DNA of 32,441 nucleotides from Deltaproteobacteria bacterium (lineage in GTDB: Bacteria > Desulfobacterota > Desulfarculia > Adiutricales > Adiutricaceae): contig JAISEL010000007.1 of the NCBI GenBank assembly GCA_031264185.1, positions 1-32,441 on the forward strand. The letters are read 5' to 3'. The notes beneath the pieces were generated by a model, which was not told the DNA's origin, searched no databases, and saw nothing but the letters and a program-made list of their open reading frames with translations. Positions within the stretch are counted from its first letter, which is position 1. Each line of letters starts with the position of its first letter. Below, one piece after another: positions 16,123 to 23,511 of the stretch. The position numbers and the translations under genes are program-made.

Positions 16123-16629
16123 TTATTCCGTAACAATCTCATAGCTAACCGCAATCTTCCGTTTGGCAGCAGTTGCATCGTTGATGACAACGACTTCAGG
16201 TTTCCACATTTTTGACATGCAGACAGATTCACGAATCCGCCGATTCAAAGCCCTCTCAATTTCATCGCACCAAGATTCTTCAAACCCCTTTGTCACCAGC
16301 ATAAACGTCAACGTTAACCTCGCGGCAGGAACATAGCCAGGAGGAAATCCTTCCTTGGTCACGCTGACGGAGGAATACAGATTCAGCGAATGGGTGAATT
16401 TATCGCAGATGCCGGCAATCTCTTTCTGAAATATTTCTTTCACAGTTTTATTCCCCATTCCCCTGTTTGACGCCAGGCTGTTTGGGTTTGAGAAAGAAGA
16501 CTTGGCCTCCACAAACAGCAGTTTCTCACCAATAGCACGAACAAACTCCACAGTTTTCACACTGTCGCCAACCGCTGCATATTGAGGCGATTTTTCAATG
16601 TGAAACACATTGTCAGATACAAAGCGCAT
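16123..16629 (-). CDS. Orphan protein with an E-x-K nuclease-like motif
   Basis: 168 residues, family not recognised. Residues about 25-45 read TVEFVRAIGEKLLFVEAKSS; the hydrophobic strand followed by E-A-K is what the core of PD-(D/E)XK nucleases looks like, with the earlier Glu in TVEF as a possible partner. The rest is an alpha/beta mix without signal peptide or membrane segment. The reading frame is intact, and the start follows GTGGG. It stands alone between the engB operon and an IS remnant, in A/T-rich DNA, so recent transfer or a defence-island origin is plausible. The nuclease idea rests on one short motif only. Confidence 0.55.
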   Translation of the reverse strand: MRFVSDNVFHIEKSPQYAAVGDSVKTVEFVRAIGEKLLFVEAKSSFSNPNSLASNRGMGNKTVKEIFQKEIAGICDKFTHSLNLYSSVSVTKEGFPPGYVPAARLTLTFMLVTKGFEESWCDEIERALNRRIRESVCMSKMWKPEVVVINDATAAKRKIAVSYEIVTE

Positions 16630-16691
16630 CCCACTTTCTGAAAGGGTGTGTCATTATAATAATGTAAAAATAAAATCGTTTTGCATAATAT

Positions 16692-17306
16692 TCAGATGCC
16701 TCCGCGTGTCATATAATGGTTCCTAAATTGAGACCACCGATTGTTTGAGAAGATAAGAGAACGAATTCCTATAATATTTGAGGCGCCGTCTTTGGACCGC
16801 CTCATTCCTGAACAGCACATGCGCTGTTTGATCAGCGTTTTGCATGCAGCCTCTGTTACTCCGCTGCCTACAGGCCGGTTATTAACACGGCGGATAATTA
16901 TGATATATCAAATACTCCTTATTATTTATAGATGATAACGGTATAATAATTCTTTAGCCATACTATAAATAGATGATAGAAATTGCATAATTTTTGAGTA
17001 TGCTAAAAACTGAAGAAACAAAGGATAAACTCTTTTATCATAATTATCCGCCGGGGTAATATTTGCTCTTTCGCGCCGGTAATGTGTTCTGTCTTTCTGA
17101 TTCCTGAGGTACACAAGAACTTTTTCCAATTCTTCGGCAGACGGTTTTTTGAGTGCCTGCCGCCGCTCTTCCAGTTCTTCAACCAGTAAATCCGCGCCAT
17201 TGTTTGAGTATTTTATTTTATGGAGCCAAGTCTCAGTCCATTCATCCCGGTCGGATATTTTTTTGGGAAAAAGAATGTCAGAAGCTTTGCAGACATAAGT
17301 TGACAT
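16692..17306 (-). pseudogene. ISKra4-family transposase remnant, interrupted by repeat element B
   Basis: On the minus strand 17306-17061 reads MSTYVCKASDILFPKKISDR, DEWTETWLHKIKYSNNGADL and EKVLVYLRNQKDRTHYRRER, then AN. Element B interrupts. The frame resumes at 16880 with NRPVGSGVTEAACKTLIKQR and ends MCCSGMRRSKDGA... SNNRWSQFRNHYMTRGGI at the stop 16692-16694. The P-(I/V)-G-S-G-V-T-E-A-A-C-K-T block and the CSGMR.. and RW.QF ends are the C-terminal signature of ISKra4-family transposases. Removing 16881-17060 (180 bases) joins the two parts in frame as RAN-NRPVGSG. The N-terminal catalytic part is missing; element C and a different gene fragment lie where it should be. Confidence 0.8.
16881..17060. 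repeat. MITE-like element, copy B (180 bases)
   Basis: Ends are inverted repeats of about 25 bases with two differences; both contain CGGCGGATAATTATGATA reading inward (left 16888-16905, right 17036-17053 on the other strand). The element carries no gene. It sits inside the ISKra4-type transposase remnant. Its first 88 bases are shared with copy A (8536-8631). A clear target-site duplication is not seen. Confidence 0.8.
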
Positions 17307-17408
17307 ATTACTCCGGCGGATAATTTTGACCATGATAAAATTAAATATGCGAAAGTCAATATGAAACCGAAGAATAAATATATTTTCATAATTATCCGCC
17401 GGGATAAT
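17307..17408. repeat. MITE-like element, copy C (102 bases)
   Basis: Left end CCGGCGGATAATTTTGA (17313-17329) and right end, read inward on the other strand, CCGGCGGATAATTATGA (17386-17402). Flanking bases ATTA also match the family. The interior differs from A and B, so only the ends are shared. It lies exactly at the junction between a helicase-like N-terminal fragment and the ISKra4 remnant. Confidence 0.75.
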
Positions 17409-17534
17409 AAAGCGAAGCTCGCTGATACCATCAAATTGTTTCTTCAATGTCTGATAAGCATATAATGTCTGATAAGCATATATAGAAAAACAGGAAGCAG
17501 CTATTGATAATCTACTGCCTTTTTGAATTTTCAT
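17409..17534 (-). pseudogene. N-terminal gene fragment, possibly of a PLD-domain helicase
   Basis: Minus-strand frame from the ATG at 17534: MKIQKGSRLSIAASCFSIYA, then YQTLYAYQTLKKQFDG and ISELRF up to element C. The S.AA..FSIYAY..LK.Q...I.ELRF pattern recalls the phospholipase-D-like N-terminal region of some SNF2/DEAD-type helicases found in mobile defence loci, but the match is by memory of the pattern only. YAYQTL occurs twice because 18 bases (ATGTCTGATAAGCATATA) are tandemly duplicated at 17447-17482. The rest of the gene is absent. Confidence 0.4.
17447..17482. repeat. Perfect tandem duplication of 18 bases
   Basis: The unit ATGTCTGATAAGCATATA is present twice in direct succession (17447-17464 and 17465-17482). 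It keeps the frame of the fragment in which it lies and doubles the residues YAYQTL. Confidence 0.95.
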
Positions 17535-18355
17535 GGTAAGATCGTCCTTTACGGTCTTATTAACTTTGTTAAATACTTCAATTTTTATATTTTCAATGCT
17601 AAATAACTTTTATTATTTATATTATTTGCTAATTGTTATACCTTAAGAATTATTTATAAATAATTATATATAATTTAGGAAATAAAAGAGTTATTCCACT
17701 CCCCATAAAATTTTAAACGCTTTAAATCAATTTCATTGAGATCCTCATCTGTTCCCTTTAAACCATTAGTATATTTCGGTCAGTGTAAGAGAGCGCACTT
17801 AAGTCTCAACCTTGCACTGGTTCCGGGTTTTTATCGACCCAATCTGATTAACATCACCATAGTGACTTATGGTGCCTTCATAAACTGTCATGAGCAGTTC
17901 TGGCATCATCTCATGGGCATGGAAAAATCCCATGGAAAATTTGCTTCACAGTAAAAGCCACTTATTATCAAAGGTTGCGTAAAAAAAGTAATAATAACAG
18001 ATAATTATTAATCACATTTTTAATATAATTGATTTTTTATAGACCGTCACTTATTAACAGTCTTTATCTTAAATTCATTAGTTTTAACTGTGAAATTTTA
18101 ATTTTAAGAATTAATCATACCAATTAAAAAACTAAAAAACTCACAACCATCTTTTGCGGATGATAAAACTATTTTCTGCTTAATTTTTATTAATTAGCTT
18201 TAATTATATTCTATAATGCTCTATAATGATTTATACTATCTTTTTTAATAAAATTATAATTTATATATCGAAATGTTAGAATATTACACTAACCGCCGCT
18301 TTGATAGGCTTGGAGAAAATAAATGCCCCAGCCTTAGGAAAAATCCGGAAAAATC
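17535..18355. other. A/T-rich accessory DNA without a clear gene
   Basis: About 820 bases. 17570-17700 and 17960-18290 are nearly pure A/T. In the middle, 17799-17933 on the minus strand has an open frame of 44 codons (MGFFHAHEMMPELLMTVYEG and then TISHYGDVNQIG) with a stop, after which VRSLTLTEIY continues; this composition looks like decayed coding DNA, but no family was recognised. The overlapping plus-strand frame is not convincing. Confidence 0.4.
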
Positions 18356-18384
18356 TTGACTTTAGCCGTTTTTTTTATTATTAA
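18356..18384 (+). promoter_or_regulatory. Probable promoter of rpsU
   Basis: TTGACT at 18356-18361, 17-base spacer, TATTAA at 18379-18384. The -35 box is close to ideal and the -10 box moderate. A leader of about 85 bases would precede the rpsU start. Confidence 0.55.
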
Positions 18385-18477
18385 TCTACCATGGCTTTTG
18401 GCCCGGGGACAGGCCGGATTTTCTGGTCTGGACTGGCCCTCGCTAAAATGTAAGCCGGACTGGCAGGTGATTTTTTT

Positions 18478-18705
18478 TTGAGCAGCAACAATACGGGCAT
18501 CGAGGTCTCAGTTCGCGACAACGACGTTGAGCAGGCTATTAAAGCTTTGAAGCGGAAAATCGCTCGCGACGGTCTTTTAAAGCAGCTGAAAAGCAAAAAA
18601 GCCTATGAAAAGCCCAGTGAACGGCGGAAACGCAAAGAACGGGAATCCAAAAGGCGTATTCGTAAGGCTTTGGCGCGTCGGGCTCGCCGAATTCCCAAGG
18701 AATAG
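18478..18705 (+). CDS. rpsU: 30S ribosomal protein S21
   Basis: 75 residues. Small basic protein of the 30S subunit needed for efficient initiation on natural mRNAs. The family pattern is clear: IEVSVRDNDVEQAIKALKRK, then RDGLLKQLKSKKAYEKPSER and a basic tail RRIRKALARRARR. No ATG is available; the frame starts at a TTG (18478) that ends a run of nine T, with AGGTGA seven bases upstream. This odd start is discussed as a finding. A terminator follows at 18731, so the gene is transcribed alone or as a short unit ahead of fbp. Confidence 0.92.
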   Translation: MSSNNTGIEVSVRDNDVEQAIKALKRKIARDGLLKQLKSKKAYEKPSERRKRKERESKRRIRKALARRARRIPKE

Positions 18706-18730
18706 GGCCCAGACCTCGGCTTACCTTTTT

Positions 18731-18767
18731 GGGCGGCTTCACCATATTGTGACGGCCGCTTTTTTTT
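18731..18767 (+). terminator. Rho-independent terminator after rpsU
   Basis: GCGGCTTCAC at 18733-18742 pairs with GTGACGGCCGC (one bulge), loop CATATT, followed by eight T. It ends about 70 bases before the fbp start, which therefore needs its own promoter or read-through. Confidence 0.8.
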
Positions 18768-18839
18768 ACCGCTGCCTTTTTTTGCCGTTATCTAAAAAAT
18801 GTTTTTCTGCCAGTTTTCAGATTGGGAGGTTGAGTTTAA

Positions 18840-19859
18840 ATGAGTGAAAATCTTGGCATAACCATTTCCAATCATTTCCTTTTAAACCAGCAGCTTTCCC
18901 CCGGAGCTACCGGTTCTTTCACCAGACTTCTCCAGTCTCTGGTTTTAGCCTGCAAAATTATCCAGAAAGATGTAGGCAAGGCCGGTTTAGTGGATGTCCT
19001 GGGCCGGGCCGGCACCGTCAATATCCAAGGGGAGGAAGTTCAAAAGCTTGATGAACTGGCCAATCTGACCATCAAAAGACGTCTTTCCGTGTCCGGAGAG
19101 GTCTGCGCTCTGGTTTCCGAGGAAGAAGCCGATATAATTGAGATTCCCCGCCAGTACCCCAGAGGCAACTATATTGTCCACTACGATCCTCTGGACGGCA
19201 GCTCCAATATTGACGCCAATGTCTCCATCGGCACCATCTTCTCCATATACCGCCGCATTACCCCTTCCGGCTCGGACACTAACGATAAAGACGCTCTCCA
19301 GCCGGGTCTGAAGCAGGTTGCGGCCGGTTACATCATCTACGGCTCATCCTGCATTCTGGTGTTTTCAACCGGCCAGGGAGTCAACGGCTTTACCTTAGAT
19401 CCGTCCATCGGGGAGTTTCTGCTGTCTCACCCCAATATCCGGACCCCCAGACGGGGAAAGATCTACTCCGTTAACGAAGGCAATTACGGCTACTGGGACG
19501 ACTGCACAAAAAGGTATATTGAGTGGCTCAAGCACGGCTACTCCGAACACCAGACCCATTACTCCAGCCGCTACATCGGCTCTTTAGTGGCCGACTTCCA
19601 CCGCAACATGCTCTACGGAGGCATATTCCTGTATCCGGCTGACCTGAAAGATCCCCTGAAACCACAAGGCAAACTGCGCCTGATGTGCGAGGCCAATCCT
19701 TTAGCTTATCTGATTGAGCAGGCCGGAGGTATGGCCACTACCGGCCAGAACCGAATCCTGGAAATTGAACCCAATTATATCCATCAGCGCGTACCCCTGA
19801 TAATAGGCTCCCCGGACGATGTGGCCATTTATCAGGATTTTATTAACGGCCGCCGCTGA
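18840..19859 (+). CDS. fbp: Fructose-1,6-bisphosphatase, class I
   Basis: 339 residues, full length for the class. Gluconeogenic hydrolysis of fructose-1,6-bisphosphate to fructose-6-phosphate in the cytoplasm. Motifs: LVSEEE (91-96) and the metal site DPLDGSSNID (116-125), followed by the substrate-site blocks YSVNEGNYGYWDD, HYSSRYIGSLVADFHRNMLY with arginine and tyrosine contacts, and GKLRLMCEANPLAYLIEQAGG with the catalytic glutamate. GGGAGGT is well placed before the ATG. It fits an organism that builds hexoses from C3/C4 acids, in line with the malate module. Confidence 0.96.
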   Translation: MSENLGITISNHFLLNQQLSPGATGSFTRLLQSLVLACKIIQKDVGKAGLVDVLGRAGTVNIQGEEVQKLDELANLTIKRRLSVSGEVCALVSEEEADIIEIPRQYPRGNYIVHYDPLDGSSNIDANVSIGTIFSIYRRITPSGSDTNDKDALQPGLKQVAAGYIIYGSSCILVFSTGQGVNGFTLDPSIGEFLLSHPNIRTPRRGKIYSVNEGNYGYWDDCTKRYIEWLKHGYSEHQTHYSSRYIGSLVADFHRNMLYGGIFLYPADLKDPLKPQGKLRLMCEANPLAYLIEQAGGMATTGQNRILEIEPNYIHQRVPLIIGSPDDVAIYQDFINGRR

Positions 19860-20964
19860 CCTTCGGTTTTATCTTATTTTGCTCAGGCGCTGGATTTTAC
19901 TGAGTCTTTTTTCCGTCCTCCTAACCATGGGGCTGGATTATGTCCATTTTCCGGCAGCCCGTTTTTTAGGGCCTCTGTGGGCGGCCGTATTCCTGTCTCT
20001 GGCCAATTTCCGCTTAAGTCTCCACCCCAGACTCTACCCCTGCGCCCAGGGGCTGATCGGCATTTTAGTAGCCTCCAGTCTCACCCCTCGAACCTGGTCC
20101 GTTTTAGGTCAGTCCTGGCCTTTTTTGGTAGGCGGCACGGTTTGGTCCATCCTGGCCTCGGCGGTCATAGGCATTGGCCTTTACCGCTTTAAAGTCCTGC
20201 CCGCTTCGGCTGCGGTCTGGGGTTTGTCACCCGGAGCGGCCGGAGTTATGACCGTCATGAGCGGCGACTACGGGGCCGACATGCGTCTGGTGGCTTTTGC
20301 TCAGTATTTAAGGGTCCTGATGGTTTCCATGGCAGCTGTGGGAGTGGCCCGTCTGGCTGCAAGCAGCACCGGCGGCGGAGCTGCGGCTGCGGACTTTTTT
20401 CCGCCCGTCTTATGGCCGGATATTCTGGCCGCTCTTTTGGCTTTATTTTTTGGTCTGGGACTGACCAAACTGGCCGATTTGCCCGGCGGCCTGATCCTTT
20501 TGCCAATGGCCATGGGCATTCTGGCGGAAAACTTTTTAGGCCTTGATGTCACCCCGCCGCCCTGGATTATGGTTCCCGCCTACGCTGTCATCGGCTGGCG
20601 CATAGGCCTGACCTTTGACCGGGATACGGTCATAAGAACAGTCAAGCTACTGCCGGCCGTGTGTCTGGCCATCTTAATCCTGATTGCCGCCTGCGGTTTA
20701 TATGCTGTCCTCATGATCTTCTGGGGCGGCTTTGATCCTCTGACCGCTTATCTGGCCTCCAGTCCCGGAGGCCTGGACGCAGTGACCATCATTGCTTCCA
20801 GTTCCGGAGCCGATCTGCCTCTGGTTATGGCTATGCAGGCCTGCCGCCTGATAATTGTCATCGCCACAGCTCCCTGCTTGGCCAGATACATTTCCAAAAA
20901 AAGAGGCTTAAGTCCGCCTAAGCCTCCTTCAGAAAATCCTCCGCCCAGTAATAATGAAGCCTGA
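19819..20964 (+). CDS. AbrB family membrane protein (PF05145-type putative transporter)
   Basis: Up to 381 residues with about ten hydrophobic helices. Two related halves are visible, each with a glycine/proline-rich element: LSPGAAGVMTVMSGDYGADM in the first and LASSPGGLDAVTIIASSSGA in the second, the internal duplication typical of the AbrB/ammonia-monooxygenase-like family. Function of these proteins is poorly known; a transport role is usually assumed. The start is uncertain: GTG 19819 would overlap fbp by 41 bases; TTG 19879 and ATG 19927 are later options, the last trimming the first helix. No good ribosome site marks any. It lies in line with fbp and convergent with the Mla-like operon. 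Confidence 0.78.
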   Translation: MWPFIRILLTAAADLRFYLILLRRWILLSLFSVLLTMGLDYVHFPAARFLGPLWAAVFLSLANFRLSLHPRLYPCAQGLIGILVASSLTPRTWSVLGQSWPFLVGGTVWSILASAVIGIGLYRFKVLPASAAVWGLSPGAAGVMTVMSGDYGADMRLVAFAQYLRVLMVSMAAVGVARLAASSTGGGAAAADFFPPVLWPDILAALLALFFGLGLTKLADLPGGLILLPMAMGILAENFLGLDVTPPPWIMVPAYAVIGWRIGLTFDRDTVIRTVKLLPAVCLAILILIAACGLYAVLMIFWGGFDPLTAYLASSPGGLDAVTIIASSSGADLPLVMAMQACRLIIVIATAPCLARYISKKRGLSPPKPPSENPPPSNNEA

Positions 20965-21001
20965 AAATAGTCCGGTCTTGCATCTTTCGCCGGTTACTGT
21001 A

Positions 21002-21928
21002 TTACGGACAGGCCTGACCCAGAGGATCAAAGGCTTCGGGATTTTTAATCACTTCCAGGTAATGGGCCAGTTCTTTGGGAAAACCCTGTCTGCTTGTTTT
21101 TTCCAGAAGAGCAAAAACCCGAGTGACGGCCTCCCTGTGACCGACAGCGGCCCAGAGATAAAAAGCCCGGTCCAGACTCTGGGCGCCTTCGCGGATTTGG
21201 CCGTGAGCTAACTGCAGTTCAGCCTGTAGCTCCAGATCCTGAGCTAAACCGACCGGGTTTTCCGTTTCCCGGTCTAAATTTAAAGCCTCGTTCAAGTAAG
21301 TTTCGGCCAGTTGGCTGTCGCCCCTGTCCAAGGCCACCTGAGCGCCCAGCGCCAGAGCATCGGCCCGGGCGGCGGCGGCCGTGCCTTTTGTTTGGGAGGC
21401 CGTTAAGCATTGGTCGGCCCGGACTAAATACTCAGCCTCCCGGCTCTGGGATTTATAAAGGCGGGCTAAATTGGCCAGATAAACCGTCTGCCGGTGCGGC
21501 GGGGCGCTGTTTAACGCCTCCTGCCAGAATTCTTCGGCGTCTTTCGGGCGTCCGGCTTCAAAGGCTAAAGAACCTAAATTGCCGTAAATACTGTCCAGTT
21601 CCGGATGCTCAGGCACGGACAAAGAAAGTTCCAGCGCCTCGGACAGTTTGACCGCCGCTTCGTTTAACCGGCCCTGGGCCAAAAAGGCGGCGCCCATAGA
21701 ATTATGGCTCATGACAATTAAAGGAACACTGTCGGCTAAACGGGCGTAAGCCAGACCTTCCCCAAAAAAACGGGACGCTTCCCGGTGGCACCCCCTTAAG
21801 TACCAGTGGTGGCCTTTGTTTAAATTGTCTTTGGCCTGAGCCAGATTAAAAGGATCCTGAGGGGGCACAGGACCGCAGGCCATGAGCCCGGCTAAGACTG
21901 AGACCGCCAAAAACCCGCCTCTGAACAT
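21002..21928 (-). CDS. TPR lipoprotein at the end of the Mla-like operon
   Basis: 308 residues. Signal sequence with lipobox GLMAC, Cys18 as the acylated residue. From about residue 30 on the protein is tetratricopeptide-like: NLNKGHHWYLRGCHREASRF, MSHNSMGAAFLAQGRLNEA, IYGNLGSLAFEAGRPKDAEE, and later QLAETYLNEALNLDRE. No enzymatic motif. Its start codon is immediately next to the stop of the MCE gene (21928/21929), so it is the last member of the operon. A periplasmic scaffold for the lipid-transport proteins is a reasonable guess. Confidence 0.8.
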   Translation of the reverse strand: MFRGGFLAVSVLAGLMACGPVPPQDPFNLAQAKDNLNKGHHWYLRGCHREASRFFGEGLAYARLADSVPLIVMSHNSMGAAFLAQGRLNEAAVKLSEALELSLSVPEHPELDSIYGNLGSLAFEAGRPKDAEEFWQEALNSAPPHRQTVYLANLARLYKSQSREAEYLVRADQCLTASQTKGTAAAARADALALGAQVALDRGDSQLAETYLNEALNLDRETENPVGLAQDLELQAELQLAHGQIREGAQSLDRAFYLWAAVGHREAVTRVFALLEKTSRQGFPKELAHYLEVIKNPEAFDPLGQACP

Positions 21929-22834
21929 TTATCTCTCCCGGACCGGCCGGGTCAGGCTCTCCGGCGGTTCATCGGGCCTTAAATTACCCCGGATAAGGAA
22001 GTTGCGTTTAATGGAATCCAGGATCTGATCCACTTCCCGGATGCCTTCTCTGGTGCCGCGGGCAACTTCCGGAAAAGAGCGGGTCCCCGACTCGACCTGC
22101 TTTAAGATGGCGTCTATTTTTAAGGTCAGAGCCGGGATATCTTTCTGAAGACCTGAGGCGGTTTTGGAAAGGGACTCGCTGACCGATCTCAGTTCCTTCA
22201 AAGTCTCCAAAAGCTGGTCGTAGAGATCGGTTCTGACGACCAGATTACCCAGCGAGCCTTCCCCGGCCGAAACAGTTCCGGTAATGCGTCTTAAGTTTTC
22301 CATGGTCCCTAGGATGGGACCGGAAGGATCCTGGAGCCGGTCAGACAGGCTGACTATATTTTTCATAATAACGTCAACCTGCTTGAGCTTCTGGTCCATT
22401 TCAAAAGAGGCTATGACATCTTCCACTGTCTTGGGATCTTTGGCCGGAATCTGGCCGCCAGGGGGAATCGGCAGACTTTCGGCGCTGCCGGGAATGATCT
22501 CCAGATACTCGCTGCCTATTATGGTGGGACTGTTGACGCTGGCTAAACTGTCGCCTTTTAACCGGGAGGCGTATTCGGTTAATATGGTCAAGTGGATCTT
22601 GACCATATTGGTGTCAGTCAGTTCCAAACTGGTGACCCGGCCGATATCCAGTCTTAAGAACTTAACTTTAACGCCCGGCAGAAGTCCGTAGCCGCCCTGG
22701 AAAAGCACAAAGTAATTCTGGTAACTGGAAAGCCAGTCCCGGCCGGCTCCAACCAGCACCATAGCTAAGGCAATTAGCCCAAAGCCCAAAAGCAGAATCA
22801 ATCCGGCTATTCTTTCGGTCCAGGTGTATTTCAT
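21929..22834 (-). CDS. mlaD: MlaD-like MCE domain protein
   Basis: 301 residues. One transmembrane helix at about 11-30, then an MCE domain (about 38-115: YFVLFQGGYGLLPGVKVKFL, RLDIGRVTSLEL, SPTIIGSEYLEIIPGS). The remainder is helical, with repeated hydrophobic spacing, ending in an arginine-rich tail. MCE proteins form hexameric rings that carry lipids through the periplasm. This one is MlaD-like (a single MCE domain, inner-membrane anchored), with a longer than usual helical extension that could form a needle as in PqiB or LetB-like proteins. It is preceded 26 bases upstream by the degenerate ATPase-position gene. Confidence 0.9.
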   Translation of the reverse strand: MKYTWTERIAGLILLLGFGLIALAMVLVGAGRDWLSSYQNYFVLFQGGYGLLPGVKVKFLRLDIGRVTSLELTDTNMVKIHLTILTEYASRLKGDSLASVNSPTIIGSEYLEIIPGSAESLPIPPGGQIPAKDPKTVEDVIASFEMDQKLKQVDVIMKNIVSLSDRLQDPSGPILGTMENLRRITGTVSAGEGSLGNLVVRTDLYDQLLETLKELRSVSESLSKTASGLQKDIPALTLKIDAILKQVESGTRSFPEVARGTREGIREVDQILDSIKRNFLIRGNLRPDEPPESLTRPVRER

Positions 22835-22860
22835 AGCTCTCCGGATTATGCGCGGCCGTA

Positions 22861-23511
22861 TTATGAAGTGATTAAAGCTAATTCTTGAGCGGCTAATTCT
22901 AAGGCCCAGGGCTCGGGGCTGTAATCAAAAATGACCAGGGCTAAACCGCCGCTCTTCAGTTCCGATAAAAGCTCCCAGGCTAAAGAAAAGTCAGCCTCAA
23001 ATAAAAATTTCGGCCGGTCCAGGAAAAAAAGCTTCGGCTCTCTGGCCAGAGCCTGAACTAAAAGAGCGATGGGCTGAAGAGCGGCCGGTATGTTTTCCCC
23101 CAAAATATGCGCCTTATCCGAAAGACCGGCCCTCTCCAGCCATTTAAGCCCCCTGGCCTCGGCCTCCCCGGTCGGCCAGCCCAAAGTATACTCAAAATAA
23201 AGAGTCAGATTATTAAGAAGCGTCCGGCTTGAAAGCAAGCGGCTGTTTTTGGCCACCCAGCCCAGGCGGCTTAAGAAAGCGGACTGCTCCCACTGAGCTG
23301 ACTCCGACGGCTTTGGTTCATTAAACCAAAATATCCGGCCGTCAGCAGGCTCGGCCAGGCCTAAAACCAGTTCCCACATGAGGCTGTATAAATTCGGATT
23401 ATCTATAACCCACAGGACAAACTGACCGGGTTTGACCGAAACATTGACCGGTTCCAGAAACTCGCCGCCCGGCCGGAGGTCATTAAGCCGGAAGACTGCA
23501 TCCTCAGTCAT
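22861..23511 (-). CDS. Degenerate ABC ATPase in the MlaF position (predicted inactive)
   Basis: 216 residues, close to the size of MlaF-type ATPases, and it aligns along its length with their fold: PVNVSVKPGQFVLWVI, then LVLGLAEPADGRIFWFNEP, LLSSRTLLNNLTLYF, LERAGL and PKLFFLDRP. Yet every nucleotide motif is altered. The Walker A position (35-45) reads VIDNPNLYSLM with no GxxGxGKS/T; the Q-loop Gln is Lys88; the signature LSGG position (about 140-147) reads NIPAALQP; Walker B keeps Asp165 but the catalytic Glu is Arg166; the switch His is Asp196. The frame is intact and overlaps the permease gene by 8 bases, so it is maintained, not decayed. It may be a structural subunit, or a partner of an ATPase encoded elsewhere. 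Confidence 0.72.
   Translation of the reverse strand: MTEDAVFRLNDLRPGGEFLEPVNVSVKPGQFVLWVIDNPNLYSLMWELVLGLAEPADGRIFWFNEPKPSESAQWEQSAFLSRLGWVAKNSRLLSSRTLLNNLTLYFEYTLGWPTGEAEARGLKWLERAGLSDKAHILGENIPAALQPIALLVQALAREPKLFFLDRPKFLFEADFSLAWELLSELKSGGLALVIFDYSPEPWALELAAQELALITS

Noticed and set aside
16741-16935. Plus-strand open frame of 64 codons
   Set aside because: It is antisense to the C-terminal part of the ISKra4-type transposase, which gives a far better protein match on the minus strand, and it runs into element B.
17736-17954. Plus-strand open frame of 72 codons
   Set aside because: Composition is not protein-like and the start has no ribosome site; the minus strand here gives a slightly better but still unconvincing frame.
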